DNA from: Cryomorphaceae bacterium
GTDB lineage: Bacteria; Bacteroidota; Bacteroidia; Flavobacteriales_D; Crocinitomicaceae
Direction of reading: 5' to 3'
NCBI GenBank assembly: GCA_021300505.1
Contig: JAJTDQ010000017.1
Span: 1 to 32,861 of the forward strand
Length of the DNA: 32,861 nt
Positions 17,930 through 26,481 of this stretch are shown here, piece by piece. The position numbers were made by a program, and so were the translations under genes. Within the stretch, counting starts at the first letter, position 1. Each line of letters begins with the position of its first letter. Under the pieces are notes generated by a model. That model was given only the letters and a program-made list of their open reading frames with translations. It was not told where the DNA came from and ran no database searches.

Positions 17930-18012
17930 GCAGATCGAATGGAGAACAATTTCAAATATTGGGTCGCTTTGATCAGTCAGACATTCGAGGGTGTAATCTA
18001 CTCATTGAGTAA
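17905..18012 (+). pseudogene. Out-of-frame 3' remnant of the LuxE-like gene
   Basis: In a frame different from the 17168 ORF, this stretch reads 'CFISTQDLGRSNGEQF', 'QILGRFDQSDIRGCN' and 'LLIE' before TAA at 18010. It matches the C-terminal end of LuxE-like proteins in Bacteroidota. The roughly 45-55 residues normally lying between 'SEYGMTELLSQAY' and this block are missing, so the lesion is a deletion that also shifts the frame, not a single-base slip. The family length comparison is from memory. Confidence 0.72.
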
Positions 18013-18050
18013 GCGATATTTCATTACTTTTACTTTCAAAATTGACACGA

Positions 18051-18443
18051 ATGACAGGTACCAGCATCGCACTATTGATCATGATTGGCCTTATGGCTGG
18101 TGTGCTTAGTGGTTTTGTTGGTATTGGTGGGGGTGTTCTCATCGTTCCCGCACTTGTCTTTTTCTTAGGATTCACTCAACATCAAGCTCAAGGTACGAGC
18201 TTGTTTGTTTTGGCGATGCCCGTTGTTGCCTTAGGCGTTTACAATTATTGGAAAACAGGCAATGTACAGTGGCAACATGGCTTAATCATCGCGGGAAGTT
18301 TTCTCATCGGCGGATATATCGGATCGAAACTCTCACTTAAAACGTCACCTGGAATGGTGAAACTCATCTTTGGCGCCTTGATGGCTTATGTTTCTGTGCG
18401 CCTCATTATTTCTGGTGTAAACTCAATAGGTCATGAATCCTGA
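18051..18443 (+). CDS. Half-size TauE/SafE-family membrane protein
   Basis: This 130-residue inner-membrane protein has about four hydrophobic segments. It carries the family N-terminal signature 'GLMAGVLSGFVGIGGGVLIV' followed by 'PALVFFLGFTQHQAQGTSL'. Full-length TauE/SafE exporters (about 250 residues) contain two such halves; this one has a single half. The family is linked to export of sulfite, sulfoacetate or other organic anions, but no substrate can be assigned here. The track start at 18042 is TTG; the ATG at 18051 (MTGTSIALLIM) is preferred. The end overlaps the next gene by 11 nt. Confidence 0.82.
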   Translation: MTGTSIALLIMIGLMAGVLSGFVGIGGGVLIVPALVFFLGFTQHQAQGTSLFVLAMPVVALGVYNYWKTGNVQWQHGLIIAGSFLIGGYIGSKLSLKTSPGMVKLIFGALMAYVSVRLIISGVNSIGHES

Positions 18444-19620
18444 ACTGAAAAAGCTTATCGACGTCCATGCTGATTCTCTTTTCACCAAGGTGAAGGAGAT
18501 TCGTGAATATTTACACATGCACCCAGAATTATCCTACGACGAATTCAAGACGATGGAGTATGTTTCAGGGATTCTTACTGAACATAACATTCAACACGAG
18601 AAAGGTGTAGGAAAAACAGGGGTTGTCGCTATTGTGAGAAATGAAAATCATTCTTTGTCGGACACTTGCATCGGATTGCGTGCTGATTTGGACGCACTTC
18701 CGATTGAAGAGGCAAATGACGTTCCTTACAAATCAACTGTTCCCGGTGTCATGCATGCATGTGGTCATGATGTGCATACGGCCATTCTTTTGGGAGCGGC
18801 CATCATCATCAACAGGTTGAAAGACCAACTTCCTTCTCCAGTGAAATTTGTATTTCAACCGGGGGAGGAAAAAAATCCAGGTGGAGCAACTCTCATGATT
18901 GCCGATGGCGTTTTGGAAAAGCCCAAGGTTCGTGAAATGATTGCTTTACATGTTTTTCCAGAAATGAATACAGGAAATGTCGGATTCAAAGAAGGGTTGT
19001 ACATGGCGTCATGCGACGAAATCCACCTAACAATAAATGGTAAAGGTGGTCATGGTGCCACACCTCATCAGTGCATTGATCCAATTGTGATTGGTTCATC
19101 TATTGTGATTGAACTGCAACAAATAGTCAGTAGAAAATGTGACCCAAAGATACCTTGTGTCTTGACCTTCGGTCATTTTGAGGCATTGGGCGCGACGAAC
19201 ATCATCCCTTCACAAGCCAAGCTCAAAGGAACCTTTCGCACCATGAATGAGACTTGGCGGGCAGAGGCTCTTCAACTGATAGAGTTACAAATTCGCTCCA
19301 TTGCTGCATTGCATGGGGCAACCGTTGATCTGGAAATCAGCAAAGGCTATCCATATCTTGAAAATGATCCTGAGGTTACTGGTAGAATGAGAGAAAAAGC
19401 AATCAATGTATTGGGAGAAGCGCATGTTGAAGAACTTCCAATTCGATTGACGGCCGAGGACTTTTCATTCTATGCACAACATGTTCCTGTGTGTTTCTTT
19501 CGTCTAGGTGTTAGAAATGAATCGCGAGGAATCTTCCATGGAGTTCATCATCCTCGATTTGATATTGATGAGCATGCTTTGCTTACAGGAGTGCAACTGA
19601 TGTGTCATGCCGCATTTTAA
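18433..19620 (+). CDS. M20 family metallopeptidase / N-acyl-amino acid amidohydrolase
   Basis: This 395-residue enzyme of the M20D (hippurate hydrolase/IAA-amino acid hydrolase-like) group hydrolyses N-acyl amino acids. Metal-site motifs are present: 'HACGHDVHTA' (C110, H112), 'FQPGEEKNPGGA' (E145-E146), 'ALHVFPEMNTG' (H173) and the C-terminal 'HGVHHPRFDIDE'. The dimerisation lid domain spans roughly residues 185-300 ('GKGGHGATPHQCIDP'). No signal peptide is visible, so it should be cytoplasmic. The start overlaps the TauE/SafE gene by 11 nt, indicating coupled translation. The natural substrate is not evident. Confidence 0.92.
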   Translation: MNPELKKLIDVHADSLFTKVKEIREYLHMHPELSYDEFKTMEYVSGILTEHNIQHEKGVGKTGVVAIVRNENHSLSDTCIGLRADLDALPIEEANDVPYKSTVPGVMHACGHDVHTAILLGAAIIINRLKDQLPSPVKFVFQPGEEKNPGGATLMIADGVLEKPKVREMIALHVFPEMNTGNVGFKEGLYMASCDEIHLTINGKGGHGATPHQCIDPIVIGSSIVIELQQIVSRKCDPKIPCVLTFGHFEALGATNIIPSQAKLKGTFRTMNETWRAEALQLIELQIRSIAALHGATVDLEISKGYPYLENDPEVTGRMREKAINVLGEAHVEELPIRLTAEDFSFYAQHVPVCFFRLGVRNESRGIFHGVHHPRFDIDEHALLTGVQLMCHAAF

Positions 19621-19624
19621 GTCT

Positions 19625-20059
19625 ATGAAAGTTGTTGGTTATTTTTTCTTGCTTTTTGTTCTATTCACCTCATGTGACAAGCAAAAACAAACCGCTCGGC
19701 AGTTGGAGGGAACATGGGAATTGACGAGTTACAGGATGAAAGATACGGAAGGATTGAGCGCCTATGCAACTGGAACCGGTGAGATGCACTTTAGTGCATG
19801 CAGTGAAACGCCGATAAAGTGTACGTATCAATTTAATGCATCATTGACCTTACCAGGATTACCATTAACGCAGATTATTGAGCAAGGTACCTTCGAGATG
19901 ATTGAGAAAGGTGACTACATGACTGTTAAGAAGTTGGATGGCGCGGGTAGTGAACTTGGCAGCTTCACCTATCGCATATTGGTATTGACAAAAACAGATT
20001 TAGAGTTGGAGTATCCCGACAATCTTGGAAACTATATCACGATAATTTTCCGCCGTTAA
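19625..20059 (+). CDS. Lipocalin-like lipoprotein
   Basis: This is a 144-residue protein with a lipoprotein signal peptide (MKVVGYFFLLFVLFTSC, lipobox FTSC, Cys17). The mature region opens with 'LEGTWELTSYRMKDTEG', resembling lipocalin-like domains, and has alternating beta-strand character to 'ELEYPDNLGNYITIIFRR'. The track start at 19607 lies inside the M20 gene; 19625 places the hydrophobic core correctly. The gene is 4 nt after the M20 stop. Its own stop overlaps the convergent recQ stop. Ligand and function are unknown. Confidence 0.75.
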   Translation: MKVVGYFFLLFVLFTSCDKQKQTARQLEGTWELTSYRMKDTEGLSAYATGTGEMHFSACSETPIKCTYQFNASLTLPGLPLTQIIEQGTFEMIEKGDYMTVKKLDGAGSELGSFTYRILVLTKTDLELEYPDNLGNYITIIFRR

Positions 20060-22239
20060 TTGGCCATTTCACTCATGAACTTAATGCGCATCAGTCGCAG
20101 ATCTTCTTCTGAATAATCGCCATCAAATTCATTGTAGGCATCTGAAAGATCGTCTGTCTCCGCTTCGATGAAGTAACCATAGATTTCCTTTTGGTCCTCC
20201 ACATCAATGATTTCATCAATATAATAATTGATGTTGACACGTGTACCAGACGAAACAATTGCTTCTATTTCTTCCAAAACTTCAGACATTGATTTGCCTT
20301 GGGCACGTCCGATATCTTCAAGGGGCAATTTACGGTCGATGTTCTGAATGAGTTGCACCTTCAATCCTGACTTATTCACTAAGGATTTCACCACCATGTC
20401 TTGTGGACGCTCAATATCGTTTTCTTCGACATAGTTCTGGATCATATCAACAAATGGCAATCCGTAGCGCGCTGCTTTTCCGGTACCTACACCTTGAATA
20501 TTTGTCAATTCATCAATAGTGATCGGGTATTGGAAACACATGTCTTTCAACGAAGGCTCCTGAAAAATCACAAATGGCGGAATGTTCTTTTGCTTAGAAA
20601 TTGATCTACGCAAATCGACAAGCATGTCGTATAAGGTTTCATCAAAAACACCTCCTTTTCCGCCACTGCTAATCATGGATTCGTCATCATCCGTATTGGA
20701 GAAATCATGTTCCTTCAATAGTGTGAATGAATGTGGTTTCGCTAGATAAGCCTTTCCAGCTTCAGAAAGCTTAAGTGTTCCATAAGTTTCGATGTCTTTG
20801 TAAATCAAGCCGCCTACAATTACTTGTCGAATTACCGCATTCCAGAAATGTTCATCTTTGTCATTCCCACAACCAAAATCGGGCAAGGTATCGTGACGAT
20901 AGGATTTGATGTCTGCTGTAACATGACCAGAAAGGTATGCGCAGTAATGTTTTGCCTTTTGAGTTTCCTGAAGATCAATAAGTGCTTTTAAAAGCATTAC
21001 AACATATTCTTGACCTTCGCGTCGTTCTTTTGGATTACGGCAATTGTCACAATAGGCATTGCATTCGTGTTCATCGAAAACTTCACCAAAATAATGGAGA
21101 ATAAACTTGCGTCTGCACACTGAGGTTTCGGCATAGGAGACAATTTCACTCAACAATTGCTTCCCGATTTCTTGTTCAGCAACAGGTTTTCCTTGGAGGA
21201 ATTTCTCCAATTTTTCAATGTCCTTGTAACTGTAAAATGCTAGGCATTCGCCTTCACCGCCATCTCGTCCTGCTCTACCTGTTTCTTGGTAATAACTTTC
21301 CAAGGATTTTGGAATATCGTGGTGAATGACAAAACGTACATCTGGCTTATCGATTCCCATGCCAAAGGCAATAGTAGCGACGATCACTTGTGTTTCTTCC
21401 ATCAAGAACATGTCCTGATGTTTCGCACGCGTTACAGCATCTAGTCCAGCGTGATAAGGCAATGCATCGATCCCATTCACTTGAAGTAATTCGGCAAACT
21501 CCTCTACCTTCTTACGGCTAAGGCAATAGATGATTCCACTTTTACCCTCCTTTGAACGGATGTAACGAATGATTTGTTTTTCCACGTCCCGTTTCGGGCG
21601 GATTTCATAATATAGGTTGTCTCTATTGAATGACGATTTAAACACCGTTGCATCCAACATATTGAGGTTCTTTTGAATATCGTACTGCACTTTTGGTGTA
21701 GCTGTGGCTGTGAGCGCAATAATTGGAACACTTGATATCTTTTCAAAAATCTCACGAAGTCGGCGGTACTCAGGACGAAAATCGTGGCCCCATTCTGAAA
21801 TACAGTGCGCTTCATCTATGGCGAAAAAAGAAATATCTACCGACGTCAGAAAATCAATGTTTTCTTGCTTGGTTAATGATTCAGGAGCAACATAAAGCAA
21901 TTTCGTTTTTCCATCCTGAATATCTTCTTTCACCTTGGCAATTTCAGCTTTCGAAAGAGATGAATTCAAAAAGTGAGCTATCGATTCCTCATCACTTACA
22001 TTCCGGATGGAATCCACCTGATTCTTCATCAAGGCGATTAGTGGAGAAACTACGATAGCTGTACCATTCGACAGAAGTGCAGGCAATTGATAGCACATTG
22101 ATTTACCACCTCCTGTGGGCATGATGACAAAAGAGTTATTGCCATTGAGTACATTATTAATAATTTGTTCTTGACTGCCTTTAAAGCTGTCAAACCCAAA
22201 ATATTTTCGCAATGCACTTCTAAGATCGTTCGATACCAT
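20056..22239 (-). CDS. recQ: ATP-dependent DNA helicase RecQ
   Basis: This 727-residue 3'-5' DNA helicase acts in recombination and fork repair. Helicase motifs are complete: Walker A 'MPTGGGKSMCYQ' (about 40-51), 'VVSPLIALMKNQVD', DEAH box 'AIDEAHCISEWGHDFRPEY' (142-145), 'ALTATATP' and motif VI 'YYQETGRAGRDG'. The zinc-binding region has 'CRRKFILHYFGE' and 'CNAYCDNC', followed by a winged helix. An HRDC domain lies around 'PPFVIFQEPSLKDM' and 'NIQGVGTGKAARYG'. A C-terminal extension of about 110 residues (HTH_40-like, then acidic) follows, as in other long Bacteroidota RecQs. It converges on the lipoprotein gene and diverges from tatC. Confidence 0.96.
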   Translation of the reverse strand: MVSNDLRSALRKYFGFDSFKGSQEQIINNVLNGNNSFVIMPTGGGKSMCYQLPALLSNGTAIVVSPLIALMKNQVDSIRNVSDEESIAHFLNSSLSKAEIAKVKEDIQDGKTKLLYVAPESLTKQENIDFLTSVDISFFAIDEAHCISEWGHDFRPEYRRLREIFEKISSVPIIALTATATPKVQYDIQKNLNMLDATVFKSSFNRDNLYYEIRPKRDVEKQIIRYIRSKEGKSGIIYCLSRKKVEEFAELLQVNGIDALPYHAGLDAVTRAKHQDMFLMEETQVIVATIAFGMGIDKPDVRFVIHHDIPKSLESYYQETGRAGRDGGEGECLAFYSYKDIEKLEKFLQGKPVAEQEIGKQLLSEIVSYAETSVCRRKFILHYFGEVFDEHECNAYCDNCRNPKERREGQEYVVMLLKALIDLQETQKAKHYCAYLSGHVTADIKSYRHDTLPDFGCGNDKDEHFWNAVIRQVIVGGLIYKDIETYGTLKLSEAGKAYLAKPHSFTLLKEHDFSNTDDDESMISSGGKGGVFDETLYDMLVDLRRSISKQKNIPPFVIFQEPSLKDMCFQYPITIDELTNIQGVGTGKAARYGLPFVDMIQNYVEENDIERPQDMVVKSLVNKSGLKVQLIQNIDRKLPLEDIGRAQGKSMSEVLEEIEAIVSSGTRVNINYYIDEIIDVEDQKEIYGYFIEAETDDLSDAYNEFDGDYSEEDLRLMRIKFMSEMAN

Positions 22240-22277
22240 TCGCTAGAATTACCTATCTAAATGTAAGAAAAGAACAT

Positions 22278-22285
22278 CGAATTTA
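22278..22285 (-). promoter_or_regulatory. Possible variant -7 box upstream of recQ
   Basis: The minus strand reads TAAATTCG, differing from TAnnTTTG at one base. It lies 38 nt upstream of the recQ ATG (22239). No TTG is found at a proper -33 distance. It is listed because the same TAnnTTCG variant precedes three other genes in the window. Confidence 0.3.
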
Positions 22286-22381
22286 CGCAATCAATCCCAA
22301 TATTCCGTGAAAAGTTGCAATCAATTGAGACAATAAGGCTTGAATAGGATTGAAACATGGGAAATTTCCTGTCAGATTCAC

Positions 22382-22389
22382 TACTTTTG
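22382..22389 (+). promoter_or_regulatory. -7 box immediately upstream of tatC
   Basis: TACTTTTG is an exact TAnnTTTG match ending 6 nt before the preferred tatC ATG (22396). If used, transcription would begin at or next to the start codon, giving an almost leaderless mRNA. A -33 TTG at proper spacing is not visible. The box lies inside the track ORF's unlikely N-terminal extension, which supports the shorter start. Confidence 0.45.
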
Positions 22390-22395
22390 CAGCGC

Positions 22396-23187
22396 ATGAA
22401 TGAAGAAAAAAACATGTCTTTCCTCGATCATCTAGAGGAGTTGCGCTGGCGTCTTGTTCGCATAGCCATTTCAATTTTGGTAATTGCGACGGTTTTGTTC
22501 ATTTACCAAGAATGGATCATTCGGACATTTTTCATTGCCATGGTGAACCCAAATTTCATATCGTTTCGAATGATGTGTGAATGGTTCAATGTCTGTATCT
22601 CTAAAATTCCTGTAAGCTTTCAAAGTACAACCATGTCTGGTCAGTTCAGTTACGCCTTAATGATGAGTATAATGGGTGGAATTGTATTGTCCTTCCCATT
22701 CATTTTTTACCAGATTTGGTCCTTTGTAAAACCAGGCTTAAAACAAAATGAGCGTTCAATGGCCAGTGGGATTGTATTCTATGTTTCGGTTCTTTTTTTT
22801 CTTGGAATACTCTTTGGCTACTTTGTGGTGGCACCCCTAACCGTTCAGTTTTTTGGTTCGTATAAAATCACTGATCAAATCGAAAACCAGTTCACGATCA
22901 GTTCATACATGAGTACAATCATTTCAACTGTGTTTTGGTCTGGTGTGTTGTTCTTGTTGCCTGTTGTAACTTATATTTTCGCAAAACTTGGAGTAATAAC
23001 CTCGGAATTTCTTCGGAAATACCGCAAACATTCCATCATTGTTGTCCTTATTATAGCCGCAGCGATAACACCACCAGATTTAATTTCGCAGATAATCGTT
23101 TCCATACCAATCATGATCTTGTATGAAATTGGGATTTTGGCTGCCGTGCGCGTCGAAAAAAATCGCAAAAAGAAGGAAGTTTCCTAA
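22396..23187 (+). CDS. tatC: Sec-independent (twin-arginine) translocase subunit TatC
   Basis: This 263-residue polytopic inner-membrane protein recognises twin-arginine signal peptides and forms the Tat translocon core. It opens 'MNEEKNMSFLDHLEELRWRL', has the TatC-typical 'FYQIWSFVKPGLKQNERS', and shows six predicted membrane segments. It ends with 'AAAITPPDLISQIIVSIPIM', 'LYEIGILAA' and a basic tail. The track adds 13 residues from 22357. The family start and a -7 box at 22382 favour 22396; Met at 22414 (MSFLDHLEEL) is a further option. No tatA/B gene is adjacent. Confidence 0.93.
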   Translation: MNEEKNMSFLDHLEELRWRLVRIAISILVIATVLFIYQEWIIRTFFIAMVNPNFISFRMMCEWFNVCISKIPVSFQSTTMSGQFSYALMMSIMGGIVLSFPFIFYQIWSFVKPGLKQNERSMASGIVFYVSVLFFLGILFGYFVVAPLTVQFFGSYKITDQIENQFTISSYMSTIISTVFWSGVLFLLPVVTYIFAKLGVITSEFLRKYRKHSIIVVLIIAAAITPPDLISQIIVSIPIMILYEIGILAAVRVEKNRKKKEVS

Positions 23188-23208
23188 GTAGGTAAACCCT
23201 AAATTTTT

Positions 23209-23216
23209 TATTTTCG
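23209..23216 (+). promoter_or_regulatory. Possible variant -7 box 5 nt before the DUF5686 gene
   Basis: TATTTTCG differs from TAnnTTTG at one base and ends 5 nt before the ATG at 23222. That start is well fixed by the signal peptide. If real, the transcript is near-leaderless. No -33 TTG is seen. Confidence 0.3.
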
Positions 23217-23221
23217 ACTCA

Positions 23222-25684
23222 ATGAACTACAGACTGCTGCTCGTCTTACTCCTTTTTCCAGTGCAAATCATTCTTGCGCAACAGACAAAGGTGCAGGGAA
23301 TTGTCAGCGATCAACTTACAGGCGAACCAATGGCCTTTGTCAAAGTCTTTTTCCTCGATTCGAAAATTGGAACTTTCACAGACAGTACTGGCCATTATTC
23401 AATCGAAACATATTACGCTACAGATTCGTTGCGCTTCGTGTTCACCGGATACCTTTCCGTAACAAAGAAAGTTACGAAGGATGTCGCGCAAGAAATTTCC
23501 GTTGTGCTACCCGTTCTTACTGCAGATATTGAAGAAGTTGTAGCACGTGCACCCGACGAATTGCCTTCAACACGTTTACATAAAAGAGTTGTCGCCAATA
23601 AGCCTATCAACAATAAAGAAAAGCTTAGCGCTTACGAATACGAACTCTACAACAAGATACAATTCGATGCCAATAACATTGGCGAGAATTTCACCAAACG
23701 CGACATCGTTAATCGCCTAGACTTGGTGTTGGATTATTTAGACTCAACTGAAGCGGGTGAAACCTATTTGCCCATGTTGCTCTCCGAAACAGTCTCCGAC
23801 TTTTATTTCAGAAAAAACCCAAAGAGTCGCCGCGAGTATGTTCATGGAACGCGCGTTACAGGAATTGACAATCTCCAGATCAACCAGCTGCTTGGTGATA
23901 TGTATCTTGACTTCAATATCTACGACAACAGTATCATCATGTTCAATCGTTCATTCATTAGTCCTGTGGCGGATAATGCACGAAATTTCTACAAGTTCTT
24001 TTTGGAGGACTCAGCCTTTATCGATCAGTATTGGTGCTATAAGTTGCGCTTCGTTCCTAAGCGCGATGGCGATCTTACTTTTCAAGGAGAAATGTGGATT
24101 CATGACACCACCTATGCCGTAAAAAACATCAAGGCGACAATTTCACTGGATGCCAATGTCAATTTCGTGCAAGGATTATTTTTTGAGCAAGACTTCAATC
24201 AGGTTGAAAAAGAAGTGTGGATGTTGACCAATGAAAAACTCATTCTCGACCTTAAATTGACGAGAAACACAGGCTTGTATGGTGTATATGCCCGAAAGAC
24301 CTCGAGCCGGAGAAATTTTAAAATCAATGAAAAGCACCCTGATGAGTTTTACAATACAGATTATACCGTAGAACTTGCAGATAGTGCCAAATTACGAGAT
24401 GAGCATTTTTGGGAAACCCATCGACACACAGCCTTGAATCAGCAAGAATCTGGAATCATTGAGATGATCGACTCACTCAATGCAACTCCATATTTGAAAA
24501 ACCTTAAAAAACTCGCTTACCTCGCCTCTACGGGCTATTATCCATACAAGAAATTAGAATTTGGAAATGCCTTGGCGCTCATTAGCGGAAATCCAGTTGA
24601 AAAGGTACGTACAGGTCTTGCTTTGCGCACCTCAAATGCATTTTCGAGACGTTTAGAACTCGGTGGCAGAGTAGCCTATGGATTTGGGGATCAACGATTC
24701 AAATATGGAGCAACCGTTCGCTACAACATTACACCGAAAAAAAGAGGTATGTTGGTGGCATACTACAACTATGATTTAGAGCAAATAGGAGCATCTCCAA
24801 CTGCAGCAGCATTGGGATCATCATTTGGTACAATTTTCCGAACAGGCCCATTCGACAAGCTTACGTTTGTTCAAAAAGTTGGAATGAACATCGAGAAGGA
24901 TGTTAAGAAAGATTTTGTGATTTACGGAGGGTTTGAATGGAAGGAATTCACCCCGAAAGGCATTGCCAATTACGTCCGCATCAACCAAACAACAAATCTG
25001 CCTGAGAACATTGAGAGCATTCGCACATCCGAATTTACCGCTCGTCTGAGATGGGCGAAAAATGAAGAATTTATCGGTGGTTCATTTGACCGTGTATCAA
25101 TGGGTTCTTGGTACCCTATTATTTCATTACAAGCCATAATCGGTGTAAAAGGATTATTTGGCAGTGATTACAACTATCAGAAAATAGAATTTCAGATGGA
25201 GCATGATAGGCCAATCGGTTTTCTGGGACGAATCCGTTATGGGATTAATGCTGGATACATCTTCGGTACAGCTGCCTACCCATTTTTGAAAGTTCATGAA
25301 GGAAGTCAATCATACTGGCTTCAAAGCAATGCCTTCAACAAACTAAATTTCTTCGAGTTTGTCTCTGACCGCTATGTTGGTGGGTTTATCGAAAACCATT
25401 GGGAGGGATTGTTTTTTGATCGAATACCCTTGATTAAAAAACTAAAATGGCGTTTGGTCACTTCGAGCAGATTCACTTATGGAGCCGTTTCCGATCGGCA
25501 TTCCGCAGAAATGCTGTTGCCCTCGTTTACGAAAAAATTCGGGTCTATTCCATACGTAGAGGCAGCCATAGGTATTGAAAATATCTTTCAGTTTTTCCGG
25601 GTAGATCTGGTTTACAGAGCAACACACCTCGATCCGGGCATGAGTCCTTTTGGTGTTCGCGCACGTTGGTCATTTAATTTCTAA
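23222..25684 (+). CDS. DUF5686 / carboxypeptidase-regulatory-like outer membrane protein
   Basis: This 820-residue envelope protein has a Sec signal peptide (MNYRLLLVLLLFPVQIILAQ). A CarboxypepD_reg-like beta-sandwich at about residues 22-100 follows ('KVQGIVSDQLTGEPMAFVKV', 'IGTFTDSTGHYSIET'). The remaining roughly 700 residues resemble DUF5686, with many short amphipathic strands. The last aromatic residues (RARWSFNF) resemble an outer-membrane beta-barrel end signal. No TonB plug is evident. Biological function is unknown for this family. lptB follows 9 nt downstream, so this gene may be co-transcribed with the LPS transport ATPase. Confidence 0.8.
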   Translation: MNYRLLLVLLLFPVQIILAQQTKVQGIVSDQLTGEPMAFVKVFFLDSKIGTFTDSTGHYSIETYYATDSLRFVFTGYLSVTKKVTKDVAQEISVVLPVLTADIEEVVARAPDELPSTRLHKRVVANKPINNKEKLSAYEYELYNKIQFDANNIGENFTKRDIVNRLDLVLDYLDSTEAGETYLPMLLSETVSDFYFRKNPKSRREYVHGTRVTGIDNLQINQLLGDMYLDFNIYDNSIIMFNRSFISPVADNARNFYKFFLEDSAFIDQYWCYKLRFVPKRDGDLTFQGEMWIHDTTYAVKNIKATISLDANVNFVQGLFFEQDFNQVEKEVWMLTNEKLILDLKLTRNTGLYGVYARKTSSRRNFKINEKHPDEFYNTDYTVELADSAKLRDEHFWETHRHTALNQQESGIIEMIDSLNATPYLKNLKKLAYLASTGYYPYKKLEFGNALALISGNPVEKVRTGLALRTSNAFSRRLELGGRVAYGFGDQRFKYGATVRYNITPKKRGMLVAYYNYDLEQIGASPTAAALGSSFGTIFRTGPFDKLTFVQKVGMNIEKDVKKDFVIYGGFEWKEFTPKGIANYVRINQTTNLPENIESIRTSEFTARLRWAKNEEFIGGSFDRVSMGSWYPIISLQAIIGVKGLFGSDYNYQKIEFQMEHDRPIGFLGRIRYGINAGYIFGTAAYPFLKVHEGSQSYWLQSNAFNKLNFFEFVSDRYVGGFIENHWEGLFFDRIPLIKKLKWRLVTSSRFTYGAVSDRHSAEMLLPSFTKKFGSIPYVEAAIGIENIFQFFRVDLVYRATHLDPGMSPFGVRARWSFNF

Positions 25685-25693
25685 CTTTACCAC

Positions 25694-26422
25694 GTGAAAT
25701 TACATACAAACACTATCTGTAAAACCTATAAAGGGCGTGATGTCGTTAAAGGCGTTTCTATTGAAGTAAATCAAGGAGAAATTGTTGGACTTTTAGGACC
25801 AAATGGTGCTGGTAAAACAACGTCATTTTATATGATCGTTGGCTTGGTAAAGCCCGATACAGGTTCCGTTTACTTGGACGACACGGATATTACCCATTTC
25901 CCGATGTACCGCCGTTCTCAACTTGGAATTGGTTATTTACCACAAGAGGTTTCAGTTTTTCGAAAGTTAAGTGTGGAAGACAATATCATGGCAATTTTGG
26001 AAATGACCGACATGACCAAGGTGCAACGCAAGGAAAAGCTAGAAACGCTTCTGGAGGAATTTCACTTGACACACGTGCGTAAAAACTTGGGAAACAGACT
26101 TTCAGGAGGGGAAAAACGACGTACAGAAATCGCTCGAGCCTTGGCTACGAATCCGAAATTTGTTCTTTTGGATGAGCCGTTTGCAGGAGTTGACCCCATT
26201 GCTGTGGAAGACATTCAGAGTATTGTTTCTGAGCTGCGCAAGCGCAATATTGGGATATTGATCACCGACCACAATGTGCAAGAAACGCTTTCTATAACCG
26301 ATCGGGCGTATTTACTCTTTGAAGGAAGCATCTTGAAATCAGGCACCGCAGAAGAGTTAGCGGCGGATGAACAGGTGCGTCGTGTTTATCTTGGTCAAAA
26401 TTTCGTTTTACGAAAGAAATAA
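25694..26422 (+). CDS. lptB: LPS export ABC transporter ATP-binding protein LptB
   Basis: This 242-residue cytoplasmic ATPase powers the LptB2FG extractor, which moves LPS from the inner membrane to the Lpt bridge. It has Walker A '[19 protein letters not shown]' (about residues 33-51), Q-loop '[18 protein letters not shown]', ABC signature '[17 protein letters not shown]', Walker B '[16 protein letters not shown]' and switch His '[10 protein letters not shown]'. These match LptB closely, including '[15 protein letters not shown]'. The start is GTG at 25694; no ATG gives the normal N-terminus. lptF/G, A and C are not in the window. Confidence 0.95.
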   Translation: MKLHTNTICKTYKGRDVVKGVSIEVNQGEIVGLLGPNGAGKTTSFYMIVGLVKPDTGSVYLDDTDITHFPMYRRSQLGIGYLPQEVSVFRKLSVEDNIMAILEMTDMTKVQRKEKLETLLEEFHLTHVRKNLGNRLSGGEKRRTEIARALATNPKFVLLDEPFAGVDPIAVEDIQSIVSELRKRNIGILITDHNVQETLSITDRAYLLFEGSILKSGTAEELAADEQVRRVYLGQNFVLRKK

Positions 26423-26481
26423 AAGATTTTAAAAAAAGGTTTATATTTACAAGCAAATTGAATCAACTAAATACCACACCT

